Shown here: positions 17,637 through 26,748 of the stretch, piece after piece | Layout of the letters: each line of letters opens with the position of its first letter | How positions within the stretch are numbered: the first letter of the stretch is position 1 | NCBI RefSeq assembly: GCF_020966635.1 | Contig: NZ_JAJKFQ010000011.1 | Location: 248,001-312,000 of the forward strand | Source: Stieleria sp. JC731 | GTDB lineage: Bacteria > Planctomycetota > Planctomycetia > Pirellulales > Pirellulaceae | Direction: 5' to 3' | DNA length: 64,000 bases | Made by a program: the position numbers and the translations under genes | Notes under the pieces: model-generated | Databases searched by the model: none | What the model was told of the DNA's origin: nothing | What the model saw: only the letters and a program-made list of their open reading frames with translations

Positions 17637-18359
17637 ATGATGCGTTTGTTCGTCCACTGCAGGTTTGCTTTGATGTTGCTCGCTCTATCGCTGCCGACCT
17701 CGTTAGGAGTCAACGCTTCTGCAGCAGAATTGATCGAGCCGGTGAGACCTTTCGTGGAAAAAGTTGAGACGTCTTTAGATGACCTCTCGAAATCGCGAAA
17801 ACAGTTTTTGCAATCGATCGCCAACGACGTCGCCAAACGAATTGAGTCTGAAGGCAAGGCGGAGCTGAACTTCATTTGCACTCATAACTCACGTCGAAGT
17901 CACCTTGCTCAAGTCTGGTTTCAGACAGCCGCGGTTTACTATCAGGTTCCCCAAATCGTGACATATTCAGGTGGGACTGAGGCAACCGCCTGCAACATTA
18001 GGACGGTGCAGGCACTTCGTCGAGCTGGGCTTTCGATTGTCGCAACGTCGCAGCAGTCCAATCCGATCTATCTCGTTCAGTGTGCCGAAGACATGGCTCC
18101 GATGCGAGCATTTTCGAAGGTCTACCACAGCGAAGGAAACCCGCAAAAGGGCTTTATCGCGATGATGTGCTGTTCCGATGCGGACGAGGCCTGCCCTGTT
18201 GTGTTGGGCAGTGACGCTCGGTACCCGCTGCACTATGAAGATCCCAAAGTCGCTGACAACACCGATCAAGAAACATCTCGCTACGATGAACGCTCGCTGG
18301 AAATCGCTCGCGAGATGTTCTTCATCGTCCGTCAGGCAGCTGAACAGGTGAAACGCTAA
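17637..18359 (+). CDS. Exported low-molecular-weight phosphatase / arsenate-reductase-like protein
   Basis: This is a 240-residue protein. A signal peptide is evident (FALMLLALSLPTSLGVNASAAE). After a helical segment of about 45 residues comes FICTHNSRRSHLAQVW, which fits the CX5R(S) phosphate-binding loop of low-molecular-weight tyrosine phosphatases and thioredoxin-type arsenate reductases. Family members are normally cytoplasmic; the signal peptide makes this one unusual. Further Cys residues (QCAEDMAP, MCCSDADEACP) could serve as redox partners or metal ligands. The ATG at 17637 is preceded by AGG at about 8 nt; a second ATG follows at once. Whether the substrate is a phosphoprotein, arsenate or something else is not decidable from sequence. 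Confidence 0.82.
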   Translation: MMRLFVHCRFALMLLALSLPTSLGVNASAAELIEPVRPFVEKVETSLDDLSKSRKQFLQSIANDVAKRIESEGKAELNFICTHNSRRSHLAQVWFQTAAVYYQVPQIVTYSGGTEATACNIRTVQALRRAGLSIVATSQQSNPIYLVQCAEDMAPMRAFSKVYHSEGNPQKGFIAMMCCSDADEACPVVLGSDARYPLHYEDPKVADNTDQETSRYDERSLEIAREMFFIVRQAAEQVKR

Positions 18360-18400
18360 GTCGGCGTGCGCAAGAAACCGCTCGCGATCCTGGTCGACTG

Positions 18401-18419
18401 GCCCTACAATTAGTAGGGC
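18401..18419 (+). promoter_or_regulatory. Palindrome embedding a TACAAT -10-like box
   Basis: GCCCTAC-AATTA-GTAGGGC is a perfect 7-bp inverted repeat with a 5-nt centre; TACAAT lies at 18405-18410 inside it. It is 88 bp before the ATG at 18507 and 42 bp after the previous stop. No T-run follows, so an operator over a promoter is at least as likely as a terminator. Confidence 0.35.
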
Positions 18420-18506
18420 GCAATGCTGCAACACGTCGCTGAAGATGGCAGCAATCATCGGTGGCCGAGAAGTTCACTCGAAACAAATGCCTGTGGGGAT
18501 CGAGCG

Positions 18507-19241
18507 ATGCCGGTATTGAAACGAGCCAGTTTGATTGGACGCTTAAGGTGGCAAAGTCTTCGTTGCCAGGCCTTCATCGTTGGCTTTGGGATTTTCGGAG
18601 GACTGGTCGCAGCGGAAGCTCACGGGCAGATGATCCAGTCGACAACTCCGATGACTCGGTTTGGGACTGGTTTCAATGAATCGTTTGGGCTGAACTGGAG
18701 TCTGCGCGGGCCGAACTTTTTCGCGCAGTCACCTGGCTTGGCGACGTCACCCTTTGGCAATCCAGACCCAAATGCAGGACTAAGAACTGGAGCAAGCTTC
18801 TCTAGCGGAGGCCTTCGCGGTTCAATTGGCTTAAGTTTGTCACAGGGGAGTTCGTCGCAAATCAGTTCAACCGTTCCGTCGATCACAACGATGAATGGGT
18901 ATCCAGGGTCGATCCAATCGCAAACCCTTCGTCCATTCGTCACCGGCATCAATCCGGTTGTTGCTGGCGGAGGCTATGGGCAGCCTGTACATGACAATGT
19001 CGCGGCTCAGGCGGCATCGATTTATCAGAATGCTCAGAACCAGTACCTGCAATCCCGCGTTGCTGCCAACCTGCAATCGAAACAGCGGTCTGCCGAAGAA
19101 GCTTTACGACGCGGTATCGAAGCCGAAGAGTCGGGGAACCTTCGCAAGGCACGCGCGAACTACCGAAAAGCCTTGGCGTCCGATCAAGGCCCATTGCGGA
19201 TGCAGATCATGGCTAGGCTGCAACGATTCCAATCACGCTGA
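18507..19241 (+). CDS. Exported protein of unknown function, low-complexity body and helical C-terminus
   Basis: This is a 244-residue protein. The ATG at 18507 is preceded by GGGGA at a usable distance and by no other good start. A signal peptide is visible (FIVGFGIFGGLVAAEAHGQ). The middle is rich in Gly, Ser, Asn and Gln, without charged blocks. The last 70 residues are helical and resemble a single TPR unit (RRGIEAEESGNLRKARANYRKAL). I recognise no family beyond that. It is convergent with the seven-haem cytochrome gene to the right, 103 bp away. Confidence 0.75.
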   Translation: MPVLKRASLIGRLRWQSLRCQAFIVGFGIFGGLVAAEAHGQMIQSTTPMTRFGTGFNESFGLNWSLRGPNFFAQSPGLATSPFGNPDPNAGLRTGASFSSGGLRGSIGLSLSQGSSSQISSTVPSITTMNGYPGSIQSQTLRPFVTGINPVVAGGGYGQPVHDNVAAQAASIYQNAQNQYLQSRVAANLQSKQRSAEEALRRGIEAEESGNLRKARANYRKALASDQGPLRMQIMARLQRFQSR

Positions 19242-19344
19242 TAGGGGCGTATTCGCTGCCGAAGATCATGGTGTCGACCTTATGACACGTCGCTAGAACT
19301 CGCGATCGTGTTGTCCAGCTAAGAGTCTCTTTGGTCAGGCAAGC

Positions 19345-20733
19345 TTACTGCTGACGCGATTTCAAAAACTCATCGGTCGCTTGTTTGTCGACACGGATAA
19401 AGTGGTCGCGAAGCGGGGGGAACACGTCGCCTTCGATACTTTGCAGTCGCAGCTTCTTGGTCGCACGTCTGGGCATGTGGCAATCAACGCAATTCTCGGA
19501 CAGGCGAATCCCATCGGGAGCATCGAATTGGCAATCGCTCTCGTCTTGGTGGCAGGTCATGCAGCGTTCCGAAAATAGCTTGGCATCACCGCGTTCATTA
19601 TGGTGCGGATCATGACAATCGATGCACGACATCTCTGTCTCGATAAAGCAACGGCTCTGCGAAAGACGCATCTGCTGGTTGCTGGTGTGGACGCTGTTCT
19701 TGGCGTTTTCTTCTTCGTCGAGCGGCTGGTAGTGATCGTCAAGCTGATCTCCCGGTCGAAAGCTAAGGCCGGCAGATTTTAGTTGTCGCGAGCCACCGTG
19801 GCATTGACCACAAATTTGCATTGAGAGTTCACGTTCAAGGCTGCCGGGATTGACGATCGATTCCCCAGTCGTTGCGTTTGGAGACGATTGGTGGAACGCG
19901 ACGTGTTCCGCAGCCGGGCCGTGGCACCGTTCACAGGTAACACCATAGATAACGTCTTCCGGAGTGTAGTGATTCGGCGGCGCCCGAAAATCAAAATAGG
20001 TCATATGACAATCGAGGCAACGCTCTGGAACTGGGCGAGCGTACGCGGCATCGCCGTCAATGTATCCAGGACTGTTGATCCATTGATTGCCGTCAGTGAT
20101 GTGGGTGATGTTGTGCTGATAGAGACCATCACCATGCCAGTACAGATAGGTTTGAGCCATCTTGGAGGATCCGACGATGATCTGCATTGGGACTTCAAAC
20201 GTCCAGTTGTGAAAATGAACTCGCTGCAGGAATTCGTTGTCACGATTTACCATTTCGAATCGAAGGTTGGGATCGCTCGATTGAACGGTGTTGCTTCCAG
20301 GGCTGAATGAGCCGTCGATGGTGTCTGCAGTGACGGGACGCGTTGTCAGCGCATGAGCCGTTTGAACAAAGGTTTGATAGATCTCCGCGTGGCATTCTTT
20401 GCACTGTTGAGGGCCAACGAATCCGGGGTTGGTGTTCTTGTTGGCACGATGGGCGCTGACCTTTGGTGATTCTCCTGGCTTAAACGGGATCTCTACGCCG
20501 CCACCATCTTCATGTTTGCCGACAAACCAAATGTTATCGGTAGGAATCTTGGCAACAACCAAATCGGCCGGCGGAGCTGTTGAGGGGTTCTGCTGGCTCG
20601 GCACATCGAATGTTCGAGCTTTGCGAATCTGTTGAAATTGATCGTCGGCCTGCTTGGCCTGGTAGGCGTTAAAGCCAACCCAAGCCAAGAACGCGAGTAG
20701 GGGCAGAATCAGCAGCAATCGCTTTGAATTCAA
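19345..20733 (-). CDS. Seven-haem secreted c-type cytochrome
   Basis: This is a 462-residue protein with seven CxxCH haem sites: CKECH, CLDCH, CERCH, CGQCH, CIDCH, CMTCH and CVDCH. The spacing and the blocks GPAAEHVAFH and CIDCHDPHHN resemble the cytochrome c554/DmsE-type multihaem families. The N-terminus has a membrane anchor or signal (LLLILPLLAFLAWVGFNAY), so it acts in the periplasm, probably in electron transfer. No ATG is available near the start. TTG 20733 has GGGA about 8 nt upstream; the in-frame TTG at 20772 is the alternative. It is transcribed leftward, downstream of the DUF1559 pair but separated from them by a terminator. Confidence 0.88.
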   Translation of the reverse strand: MNSKRLLLILPLLAFLAWVGFNAYQAKQADDQFQQIRKARTFDVPSQQNPSTAPPADLVVAKIPTDNIWFVGKHEDGGGVEIPFKPGESPKVSAHRANKNTNPGFVGPQQCKECHAEIYQTFVQTAHALTTRPVTADTIDGSFSPGSNTVQSSDPNLRFEMVNRDNEFLQRVHFHNWTFEVPMQIIVGSSKMAQTYLYWHGDGLYQHNITHITDGNQWINSPGYIDGDAAYARPVPERCLDCHMTYFDFRAPPNHYTPEDVIYGVTCERCHGPAAEHVAFHQSSPNATTGESIVNPGSLERELSMQICGQCHGGSRQLKSAGLSFRPGDQLDDHYQPLDEEENAKNSVHTSNQQMRLSQSRCFIETEMSCIDCHDPHHNERGDAKLFSERCMTCHQDESDCQFDAPDGIRLSENCVDCHMPRRATKKLRLQSIEGDVFPPLRDHFIRVDKQATDEFLKSRQQ

Positions 20734-20924
20734 TGAATCAATCCCAGCGTGATAAGAAGCAAGGGGCCCCAATAAACAATCGAATCAATGCGTTCGTTTT
20801 GGAATGATCGAAACGTTGGTGGGAACCGACTCATTCTATTGAATTCATTCGGCTAAGGATTTCAAGTGACTCAATAAATCTGGGTTTGGTTCGACGGATG
20901 CGACTGAAGCGTGCTTGCTTGAAA

Positions 20925-20959
20925 CAAAAAAAGCGGCGTTGCCTGAGGACAACGCCGCT
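20925..20959 (-). terminator. Rho-independent terminator after first DUF1559 gene
   Basis: AGCGGCGTTG (20932-20941) and CAACGCCGCT (20950-20959) form a perfect 10-bp stem with an 8-nt loop. Read on the minus strand it is followed by a run of Ts (complement of the A run at 20926-20932). Confidence 0.9.
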
Positions 20960-21012
20960 ATCGATTTTCAAGTTTTACTACACGGCGTTAAACCGCGGAG
21001 CAGCCAATCGGC

Positions 21013-22257
21013 TTACTGGAAGCTCTCTTGGACCGTTTCACCAACGTCCCGGGTTCCCATGGCTCCCCAGACACCGTACGGGCTTTCGCTACCGCCCAGC
21101 GGCCAAGGTCCGCGAGTTTGAACCGGAGCTTGGTTCTGGTCACCGGTGTCGATACTGTCCGTGATGAACTGAACCGAACCGTCACCCATCATGATGTGAC
21201 AACCGCCTTTGTGATTACTACCGACGGTAAAGAACCCTTCGGAGTTATCGTTGCTGCGGGTACATGTCACACCGTTGGGACCGATGATCGTCTGGAACGC
21301 TGTGTAGTTCAGACGGTAGTCAGCCCAGCGGAGGCCACGTTTTTGATCGGTTCCGCCCAAACTGACTGTCGAAAGCCATTTCTTGGGGTTCTCTGGATCA
21401 ATTCCGGCATCGGTGGTGCAAGAAACTGGTGCAACCGCAGAACCGCCACTGAAGTTGTACGACAGCTTTGCGTTCGAAGTGTTGACGTGCCGTTGCGCGG
21501 CATCGGTAAGGATTTCACCTGCAGCGACAGTTCGCGTCAAACCATCCAAAACGTCACGGAACGAGGTTGGGTTACGTGCCCAGAAGAAACCACGGTTCGC
21601 AGCTTGTGAACGTTCAACCAGCCAGTTGTAGTTCGTTGGGCCTTTGCCAAAGAAGTCCGAGTTGGTTGGGTTGTTCTGGTTACTGATGTAACCGCCTTCG
21701 TTGCGACCACCGTTGTTGACCGTGTTCGAAGCGTCACCATAGCAGACGGCGTAGTTAATACGTCCGTAGCCAGGTGGGCTTGAACGAGGGTCACTGGGGC
21801 AACGATACGTTGGGATTTCAGTCGCCCAGGGTACGTAATTACCAACCCAGGGAGTTGGCCCCATCGCTGGCCAACTTCCGTTTGGTGGTGTACCACCGTT
21901 GACGGTTTCGACCGATGGGTTGCTGATGTGATCCCAAAGGCCTTGCTGCTCCATGTACGGCAAAATGCCTACGGCATAGCTAAGGAACCAGCGGTTACTT
22001 CGGTTAGAGACATCCTGGTTATTGATCGCACGTGAGGTGCCAGTACCAGCAATCGGCAATTGCTTGAACGCTGAATGATAATTGTGAAGCGCCAAGCCGA
22101 TTTGCTTGAAGTTATTACTGCACGACATTCGTCGAGCGGCTTCGCGTGCCGCTTGGACGGCCGGCAATAATAAGCCGACCAAGATACCAATAATGGCGAT
22201 GACAACGAGCAACTCAACAAGAGTGAAACCCTGTCGAGTGCGTTTGCATTCTTTCAT
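21013..22257 (-). CDS. DUF1559 pseudopilin-like protein, copy A
   Basis: This is a 414-residue member of the planctomycete-expanded DUF1559 family. The N-terminus carries a type IV prepilin-like methylation/cleavage signal ([19 protein letters not shown]), and the body has the family blocks [39 protein letters not shown] and [17 protein letters not shown]. Such proteins are assembled or anchored by a type II secretion/pilin-like route; their role is unknown. The ATG at 22255-22257 follows GGAGG by 8 nt; the longer open frame to 22401 is not needed. A paralogue of identical length lies just upstream, and each copy has its own terminator. Confidence 0.95.
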   Translation of the reverse strand: MKECKRTRQGFTLVELLVVIAIIGILVGLLLPAVQAAREAARRMSCSNNFKQIGLALHNYHSAFKQLPIAGTGTSRAINNQDVSNRSNRWFLSYAVGILPYMEQQGLWDHISNPSVETVNGGTPPNGSWPAMGPTPWVGNYVPWATEIPTYRCPSDPRSSPPGYGRINYAVCYGDASNTVNNGGRNEGGYISNQNNPTNSDFFGKGPTNYNWLVERSQAANRGFFWARNPTSFRDVLDGLTRTVAAGEILTDAAQRHVNTSNAKLSYNFSGGSAVAPVSCTTDAGIDPENPKKWLSTVSLGGTDQKRGLRWADYRLNYTAFQTIIGPNGVTCTRSNDNSEGFFTVGSNHKGGCHIMMGDGSVQFITDSIDTGDQNQAPVQTRGPWPLGGSESPYGVWGAMGTRDVGETVQESFQ

Positions 22258-22506
22258 TGAAAAGCCTCCGAAACAAAAACAAAATTTAATGCCGACCCAA
22301 AAACACAAGGCGTTGGGAATCAGACTTAGCGGTATGCCGTCATCCACTGCCGGGGATGAGTATAAAGGCAGTCGAGGGGGACGTGCGCGCACTAATGGCA
22401 ACCAGTGGTCAGAAAGGGCACTTTAGACAAGTTGTATTTGATATTTTGTCTCGGAAATGATGTATTTTCCAGTCCTGTCGGGTGGTGGGTTCCGGTTTGG
22501 CTCGAC

Positions 22507-22544
22507 AAAAAAAGAAAGGCGGTGCCGCACGAAACGGCACCGCC
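22507..22544 (-). terminator. Rho-independent terminator after second DUF1559 gene
   Basis: GGCGGTGCCG (22518-22527) and CGGCACCGCC (22535-22544) form a perfect 10-bp stem with a 7-nt loop, followed on the minus strand by TTTCTTTTTTT. It sits in the 352-bp gap between the two DUF1559 genes, which otherwise should hold only the promoter of copy A. Confidence 0.9.
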
Positions 22545-22609
22545 TAGCTGTAAATTCGGTTTCAAATATTGTCCTCGGATCAGCAACATCGCTGATCCAG
22601 GACGCTTAA

Positions 22610-23854
22610 TCACTGAAAGTTTTCGTCAATCACTTCGCCAGTGTCACGCGTTCCCAGTGCACCCCAGATACCGTAGGGGCTTGGGCTGCCGCCGAGCAAC
22701 CAAGGTCCGCGAGTTTGAACGGGAGCTTGGCTTTGGTCGCCAGAATCGATGCTGTCGGTGATGAACTGGATTGAACCGTCACCCATCAGAATATGGCAAC
22801 CACCTTTGTGGTTACTACCGGCGGTGAAGAAGCCTTCCGAGTTATCGTTCGAACGTGTCGCGGTCGGACCGTTTGGCGGAATGATGGTTTGGAATGCTGT
22901 GTAGTTCAGTCGGTAGTCAGCCCAGCGTAGACCACGTTTTTGGTCAGTGCCGCTAAGCGTTGTTGTTTGCAACCAACGCTTGGGGTTCTCTGGATCGATA
23001 TCCGCTGAGGTCGTTACTTGGATCGGTGCGACCGCGTTGCCTCCACCGTAATCGAACGACAGTTGGGCGTTCGAAGTGTTGATGTGACGTTGTGACGCAT
23101 CGGTCAAAATTTCACCAGCAGCGATCGTGTTGGCCAGGCCATCAAGGACATCGCGGAAAGCGGTTTTACGGCGTGCCCAGAAGAAGCCTCGGTTAGCGGC
23201 TTGAGAACGTTCAACCAACCAGTTGAAGTCCGTTGGGCCTCTGCCAAAGAAGTCCGAGTTCGTTGGGTTGTTTTGGTTGCTGATATAGCCGCCTTCGTTA
23301 CGCCCGCCGTTGTTGACCGTGTTGGACGCATCGCCATAGCACACGGCGTAGTTGATTCGGCCAAGACCCGGAGGGCTTGATTGTGGATCACTTGGGCAAC
23401 GGTACGTTGGGATCTCGGTCGCCCATGGTTTGTAGTTTGAAACCCAAGGGCATGGTCCCATCGCTGGCCACTGGCCGTTGGGAGGGTTTCCACCGGTAAC
23501 GGTTTCGACAGATGGGTTGCTGATCTTGTCCCAAAGACCTTGTTGTTCCATGTAGGGCAAAATGCCGACGGCATAGCTCAGGAACCAACGATTGCTTCGG
23601 TTGGAAACATCCTGGTTATTGATTGCACGTGATGTCCCACCGCCAGCAAGTGGCAATTGCTTAAACGCAGAATGGTAGTTGTGGATTGCCAATCCGATCT
23701 GCTTGAAATTGTTGCTGCAGGACATACGACGTGCAGCTTCGCGTGCGGCTTGAACGGCCGGCAACAGCAACCCAACAAGGATGCCAATAATTGCGATAAC
23801 AACCAGCAACTCGACCAAGGTGAAACCCTTGCGAGCGCGAACGCGTTCTTTCAT
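22610..23854 (-). CDS. DUF1559 pseudopilin-like protein, copy B
   Basis: This 414-residue protein is collinear with and nearly identical to the neighbouring copy A over its whole length. It has the same prepilin-like signal ([19 protein letters not shown]), the same [30 protein letters not shown] and [20 protein letters not shown] blocks, and the same [15 protein letters not shown] segment. Differences cluster in the middle (AVAPIQVTTSADIDPENPK against [19 protein letters not shown]). The ATG at 23852-23854 follows GGAG by about 8 nt. The pair is a recent tandem duplication, but separate ribosome sites and distinct terminators suggest independent expression. Confidence 0.95.
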   Translation of the reverse strand: MKERVRARKGFTLVELLVVIAIIGILVGLLLPAVQAAREAARRMSCSNNFKQIGLAIHNYHSAFKQLPLAGGGTSRAINNQDVSNRSNRWFLSYAVGILPYMEQQGLWDKISNPSVETVTGGNPPNGQWPAMGPCPWVSNYKPWATEIPTYRCPSDPQSSPPGLGRINYAVCYGDASNTVNNGGRNEGGYISNQNNPTNSDFFGRGPTDFNWLVERSQAANRGFFWARRKTAFRDVLDGLANTIAAGEILTDASQRHINTSNAQLSFDYGGGNAVAPIQVTTSADIDPENPKRWLQTTTLSGTDQKRGLRWADYRLNYTAFQTIIPPNGPTATRSNDNSEGFFTAGSNHKGGCHILMGDGSIQFITDSIDSGDQSQAPVQTRGPWLLGGSPSPYGIWGALGTRDTGEVIDENFQ

Positions 23855-24052
23855 TCAATACTCTCCGCTAAGAAGCGACTAAGAAGACAAAGCCCTATAA
23901 AGAACTAAAGCATCGGCACACCCTAGCAGGTGGCCTATTGGAAAGGTGAGCAAGTTCAGCAGGCGGGAAAGGAGGCGGGGGGCGGGACTTCGAATTGTTG
24001 GTTAACCCTTGAGTTAAATTCCGACAGCGAAGTATTCCGGCGTCAGAAAATA

Positions 24053-25978
24053 CTACGGGTTTGGATTACCGCTAGAGTAAGAGTTTGAAGTTTTGAGAAA
24101 TTTGTCCAACTGATTAATCTTTGCCATTAACCCGGTGTCTTGGGGCGAAAGTTTTGACGCAGCTGTGTAGTGCTTGCGGGCGTTTTCGTACTCCCCTCTT
24201 TGCTCATAAAGCTGCCCCAGTTGGAGTTCGACTTCAAGGAAAGAGAAGTCCAATTCGCGCGCTTTTAAAAGCGACTGCAATGCGGCTTCGTTGTCTCCGG
24301 CAAGTAACTGTGCGCCGGCTAAGTTGTAGAGTCCGGTAGCGGTTTCGCCTCGCATTTCGATCGAGCGTTTCATCCAAAGCATGCTCGCATCAATGTTGCC
24401 TTGTCTTCCATAGGCAACGCCTGTGTTCATGTAAGCGCTGGCGGTCAATTCGCGGACGTTGTGAACCGGAAGGAAAGCTACAACGAGGCATGAAACGAGT
24501 ACTGTTCCTGCCACAATACTGCGTCGAGGCGTGTTGATTGCCAACTTGAAATTCGCCAATGCGTAGGCAGCAAATGGGATCGATAGCGTCGCTACTGGCA
24601 ATCGATACCGGCCCAGGATAAAGAACATTGCTACCGCGACAGCCATTGTCAGCGCGAGCATTGGGAATAGCCAAAACCTGGACCACCCTGACGACATTAA
24701 AAGCATTCCGACGGCGGCTAGGGGAAAGATCAATCCAAAGCCACTGACATACCAAAGCAGGTTTAATGGCACCGACCAAAATCGATGAACAGCCGGGCTT
24801 TCTACATCAGGCACTTCATAATTGTTAAAGGTCATGAGGATCTTTCGTCCCAGCAGCGCGACCCAGCGGCCCGGTTGTTCATAGATGTCTGCCAGTGAAC
24901 GGGTCATCCAGAACTTCGATACCTCACGAGCGCTTAAGGCTCGACCAGTTTCGTATTCGGCGATCGCTTGTGCATCGGCACGTTCAAATTCGGGTGACTC
25001 ATGCCCTGGAACCAATGGCTGGTAGACTCCCGTCGCGCCGATCCCATTGCCGATATAAAAGTTTGGGCCGGACTGGAATGTGGTGGGAGACCATTCGCCG
25101 CCCAATGACGCGTTTCTAGCGGCAACGGGAAATAGGACCAGGAACAACCCCAAGCCATACCCGCCGATCAATTTGGGCCAGGACTCGGTAGTCGCTTTTC
25201 TAAAGATCCAGCCGATCCAGATCGGGATCAGTGGTATCCAGAGCAGCGCGTTTTCACGTGTCAGGCACAGTAGGCCAAGCACAACTCCGATGCCGACCGC
25301 AATGACGATCTTGTTGTTTCGAAAACTGGTTCGGCTATCTTGTCGCTTGCGCGGTTGCTGACTCTGCAAGACGGTCAGCAAGTAAAACAAAGCCGCAATT
25401 AAAAACATCGATAGCGATGCTTTTTGAATGATCCCGTCGTAGTAGATCGCCGGGGCATAGAGGGCCGCTAAAACTGCCGCAATCACACCGGTTTTTGGAT
25501 CGAAAAGTCGCTTGGCTCCCGCGCCGATAAATCCACAGGCCATTGCGCCCAGGAAGGCTTGAACCAACCGAATGAACAAGATGCTTGGACCTGCAAACAG
25601 CATCAGCACGGCCAAGAAATAGGGGTACAACGGCGCCTGATAAAAGGTCTCGTTTCCGTACCACTGACCAGCAGAGATTCGCACCGCCCAATTGAGATAG
25701 CCCAGCGAATCGCCAAGTGGCTCCTGCACCGTTGGCAAACTGGACGTTTGGAACGTGTGCCAACAGCGCAAAAGAAAACCTGCAATCACAATCAATGCCA
25801 TTGCAGGTCGATACCATCGCGGGACAACGTCCGCGATTGTTTCAGAGGTTGGTGGTGCGACTTCCAGGGCGAGCGATTCTGAAGAGGTTTCTGAAGTCGC
25901 GGCTTGAGCGGAAGTGCTGCTTGGTTGACTGGTTCCCGAGCGAGTTGACTTTCTAGTTTTGCGTGTCCGTTTGGGCAT
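24053..25978 (-). CDS. GT-C-type membrane glycosyltransferase with C-terminal TPR domain
   Basis: This is a 641-residue protein. A basic, Ser/Thr-rich cytoplasmic N-terminus of about 55 residues is followed by some ten membrane segments. Between the first two is a loop with EPLGDSLGYLNWAVRISAGQ and NETFYQAPLYPYFLA, the pattern of the ArnT/PMT-like GT-C glycosyltransferases, in which an acidic residue of the first loop is catalytic and a polyprenyl-phosphate sugar is the donor. The last 120 residues are tetratricopeptide repeats (ASAYMNTGVAYGRQGNIDAS, LYNLAGAQLLAGDNEAALQS, VELQLGQLYEQRGEYENARK). It probably glycosylates a protein or lipid on the outer face of the inner membrane. The start is ATG 25976-25978. 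Confidence 0.85.
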   Translation of the reverse strand: MPKRTRKTRKSTRSGTSQPSSTSAQAATSETSSESLALEVAPPTSETIADVVPRWYRPAMALIVIAGFLLRCWHTFQTSSLPTVQEPLGDSLGYLNWAVRISAGQWYGNETFYQAPLYPYFLAVLMLFAGPSILFIRLVQAFLGAMACGFIGAGAKRLFDPKTGVIAAVLAALYAPAIYYDGIIQKASLSMFLIAALFYLLTVLQSQQPRKRQDSRTSFRNNKIVIAVGIGVVLGLLCLTRENALLWIPLIPIWIGWIFRKATTESWPKLIGGYGLGLFLVLFPVAARNASLGGEWSPTTFQSGPNFYIGNGIGATGVYQPLVPGHESPEFERADAQAIAEYETGRALSAREVSKFWMTRSLADIYEQPGRWVALLGRKILMTFNNYEVPDVESPAVHRFWSVPLNLLWYVSGFGLIFPLAAVGMLLMSSGWSRFWLFPMLALTMAVAVAMFFILGRYRLPVATLSIPFAAYALANFKLAINTPRRSIVAGTVLVSCLVVAFLPVHNVRELTASAYMNTGVAYGRQGNIDASMLWMKRSIEMRGETATGLYNLAGAQLLAGDNEAALQSLLKARELDFSFLEVELQLGQLYEQRGEYENARKHYTAASKLSPQDTGLMAKINQLDKFLKTSNSYSSGNPNP

Positions 25979-26228
25979 TGGCTAACATCGGTGTCGGTCT
26001 AGCAAAGCCTGCGATCGATCCATGCCCTGGCATCACTGCCCAGGCATCACTGTAAGGGCTTCCCTGCCCCGTTCGGCAACCATCTTCAAACAGGCTGTTG
26101 GTTTATCGATTTCTATCGGGAAGGTGGTCACCCTCGATTATCGCAATTTTCAGTTTTGCGATGCTCCTGGGTTTCCTCCAGCTCCGCCGACCAACAGCCC
26201 GCCAATCAACAGTCTGCAAATTGGCGAA

Positions 26229-26405
26229 TTACTTTTCGATCGGACCGCCCGATTCCATTTCTTCTTCGTAGGATTCCAGGTCTTCTGTAGTCTGGGGAGT
26301 TTCTTGTTCAACGACGGTTGGCGATCCGCTGCCGCAACCGGCGATGCTGAAACATGGAACGATTGCGAACATGACCAATGCAAAAATCTTTACTTTGGAG
26401 ACCAC
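26229..26405 (-). CDS. Small lipoprotein, 58 residues
   Basis: This is a short reading frame with a GTG start at 26403-26405, preceded by GAGAG at about 8 nt. The product begins with a basic n-region and a hydrophobic stretch (VSKVKIFALVMFAIVPCFS), then a lipobox IAGC, then GSGSPTVVEQE and a strongly acidic tail ending ESGGPIEK. The lipobox, signal peptide and sharply acidic mature part make a real gene likely. Comparable tiny acidic lipoproteins are common in planctomycetes, often near DUF1559 genes; the function is unknown. An internal ATG at codon 12 would destroy the signal peptide. Confidence 0.7.
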   Translation of the reverse strand: MVSKVKIFALVMFAIVPCFSIAGCGSGSPTVVEQETPQTTEDLESYEEEMESGGPIEK

Positions 26406-26681
26406 TTTTTTTCTCTCTTGTTCAAGTAAGTCGCTTTAGGAGTCGACCCTGTCGCCGACCCGACTGCTATCACGTTAACAAGCACGACTACCGTTGAACA
26501 GATGTGGGGTGCCGTTTTGTCCCCCTGTGGCTGGACGGTATCGGAATCAAGTTCCCTCCATCCGACATCGTTCCTCGTTAGGAAACATGGGCCGTTGTGC
26601 TTTAAATCGGGCGGAAGAACCGAGAGTCACCATTCGTCGATCGATTTTAAATAGGCTTCGATGGGACTTGCGCGAAGAACG

Positions 26682-26717
26682 AAAAAAGCCCCCGGTCGCA
26701 ATTTGCGTTCGGGGGCT
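26682..26717 (-). terminator. Rho-independent terminator after clpB
   Basis: AGCCCCCG (26687-26694) pairs with CGGGGGCT (26710-26717), and the loop holds the palindrome CGCAATTTGCG. On the minus strand six Ts follow. The remainder of the gap 26406-26748 shows no further gene. Confidence 0.9.
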
Positions 26718-26748
26718 CGTCTTGCATCGTCTTGGAGCGGTGGCTTGC

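Noticed and set aside
26023-26052. Short direct repeat of GGCATCACTG
   Set aside because: Two imperfect copies of about 13 bases upstream of the glycosyltransferase gene are not enough to support an element.
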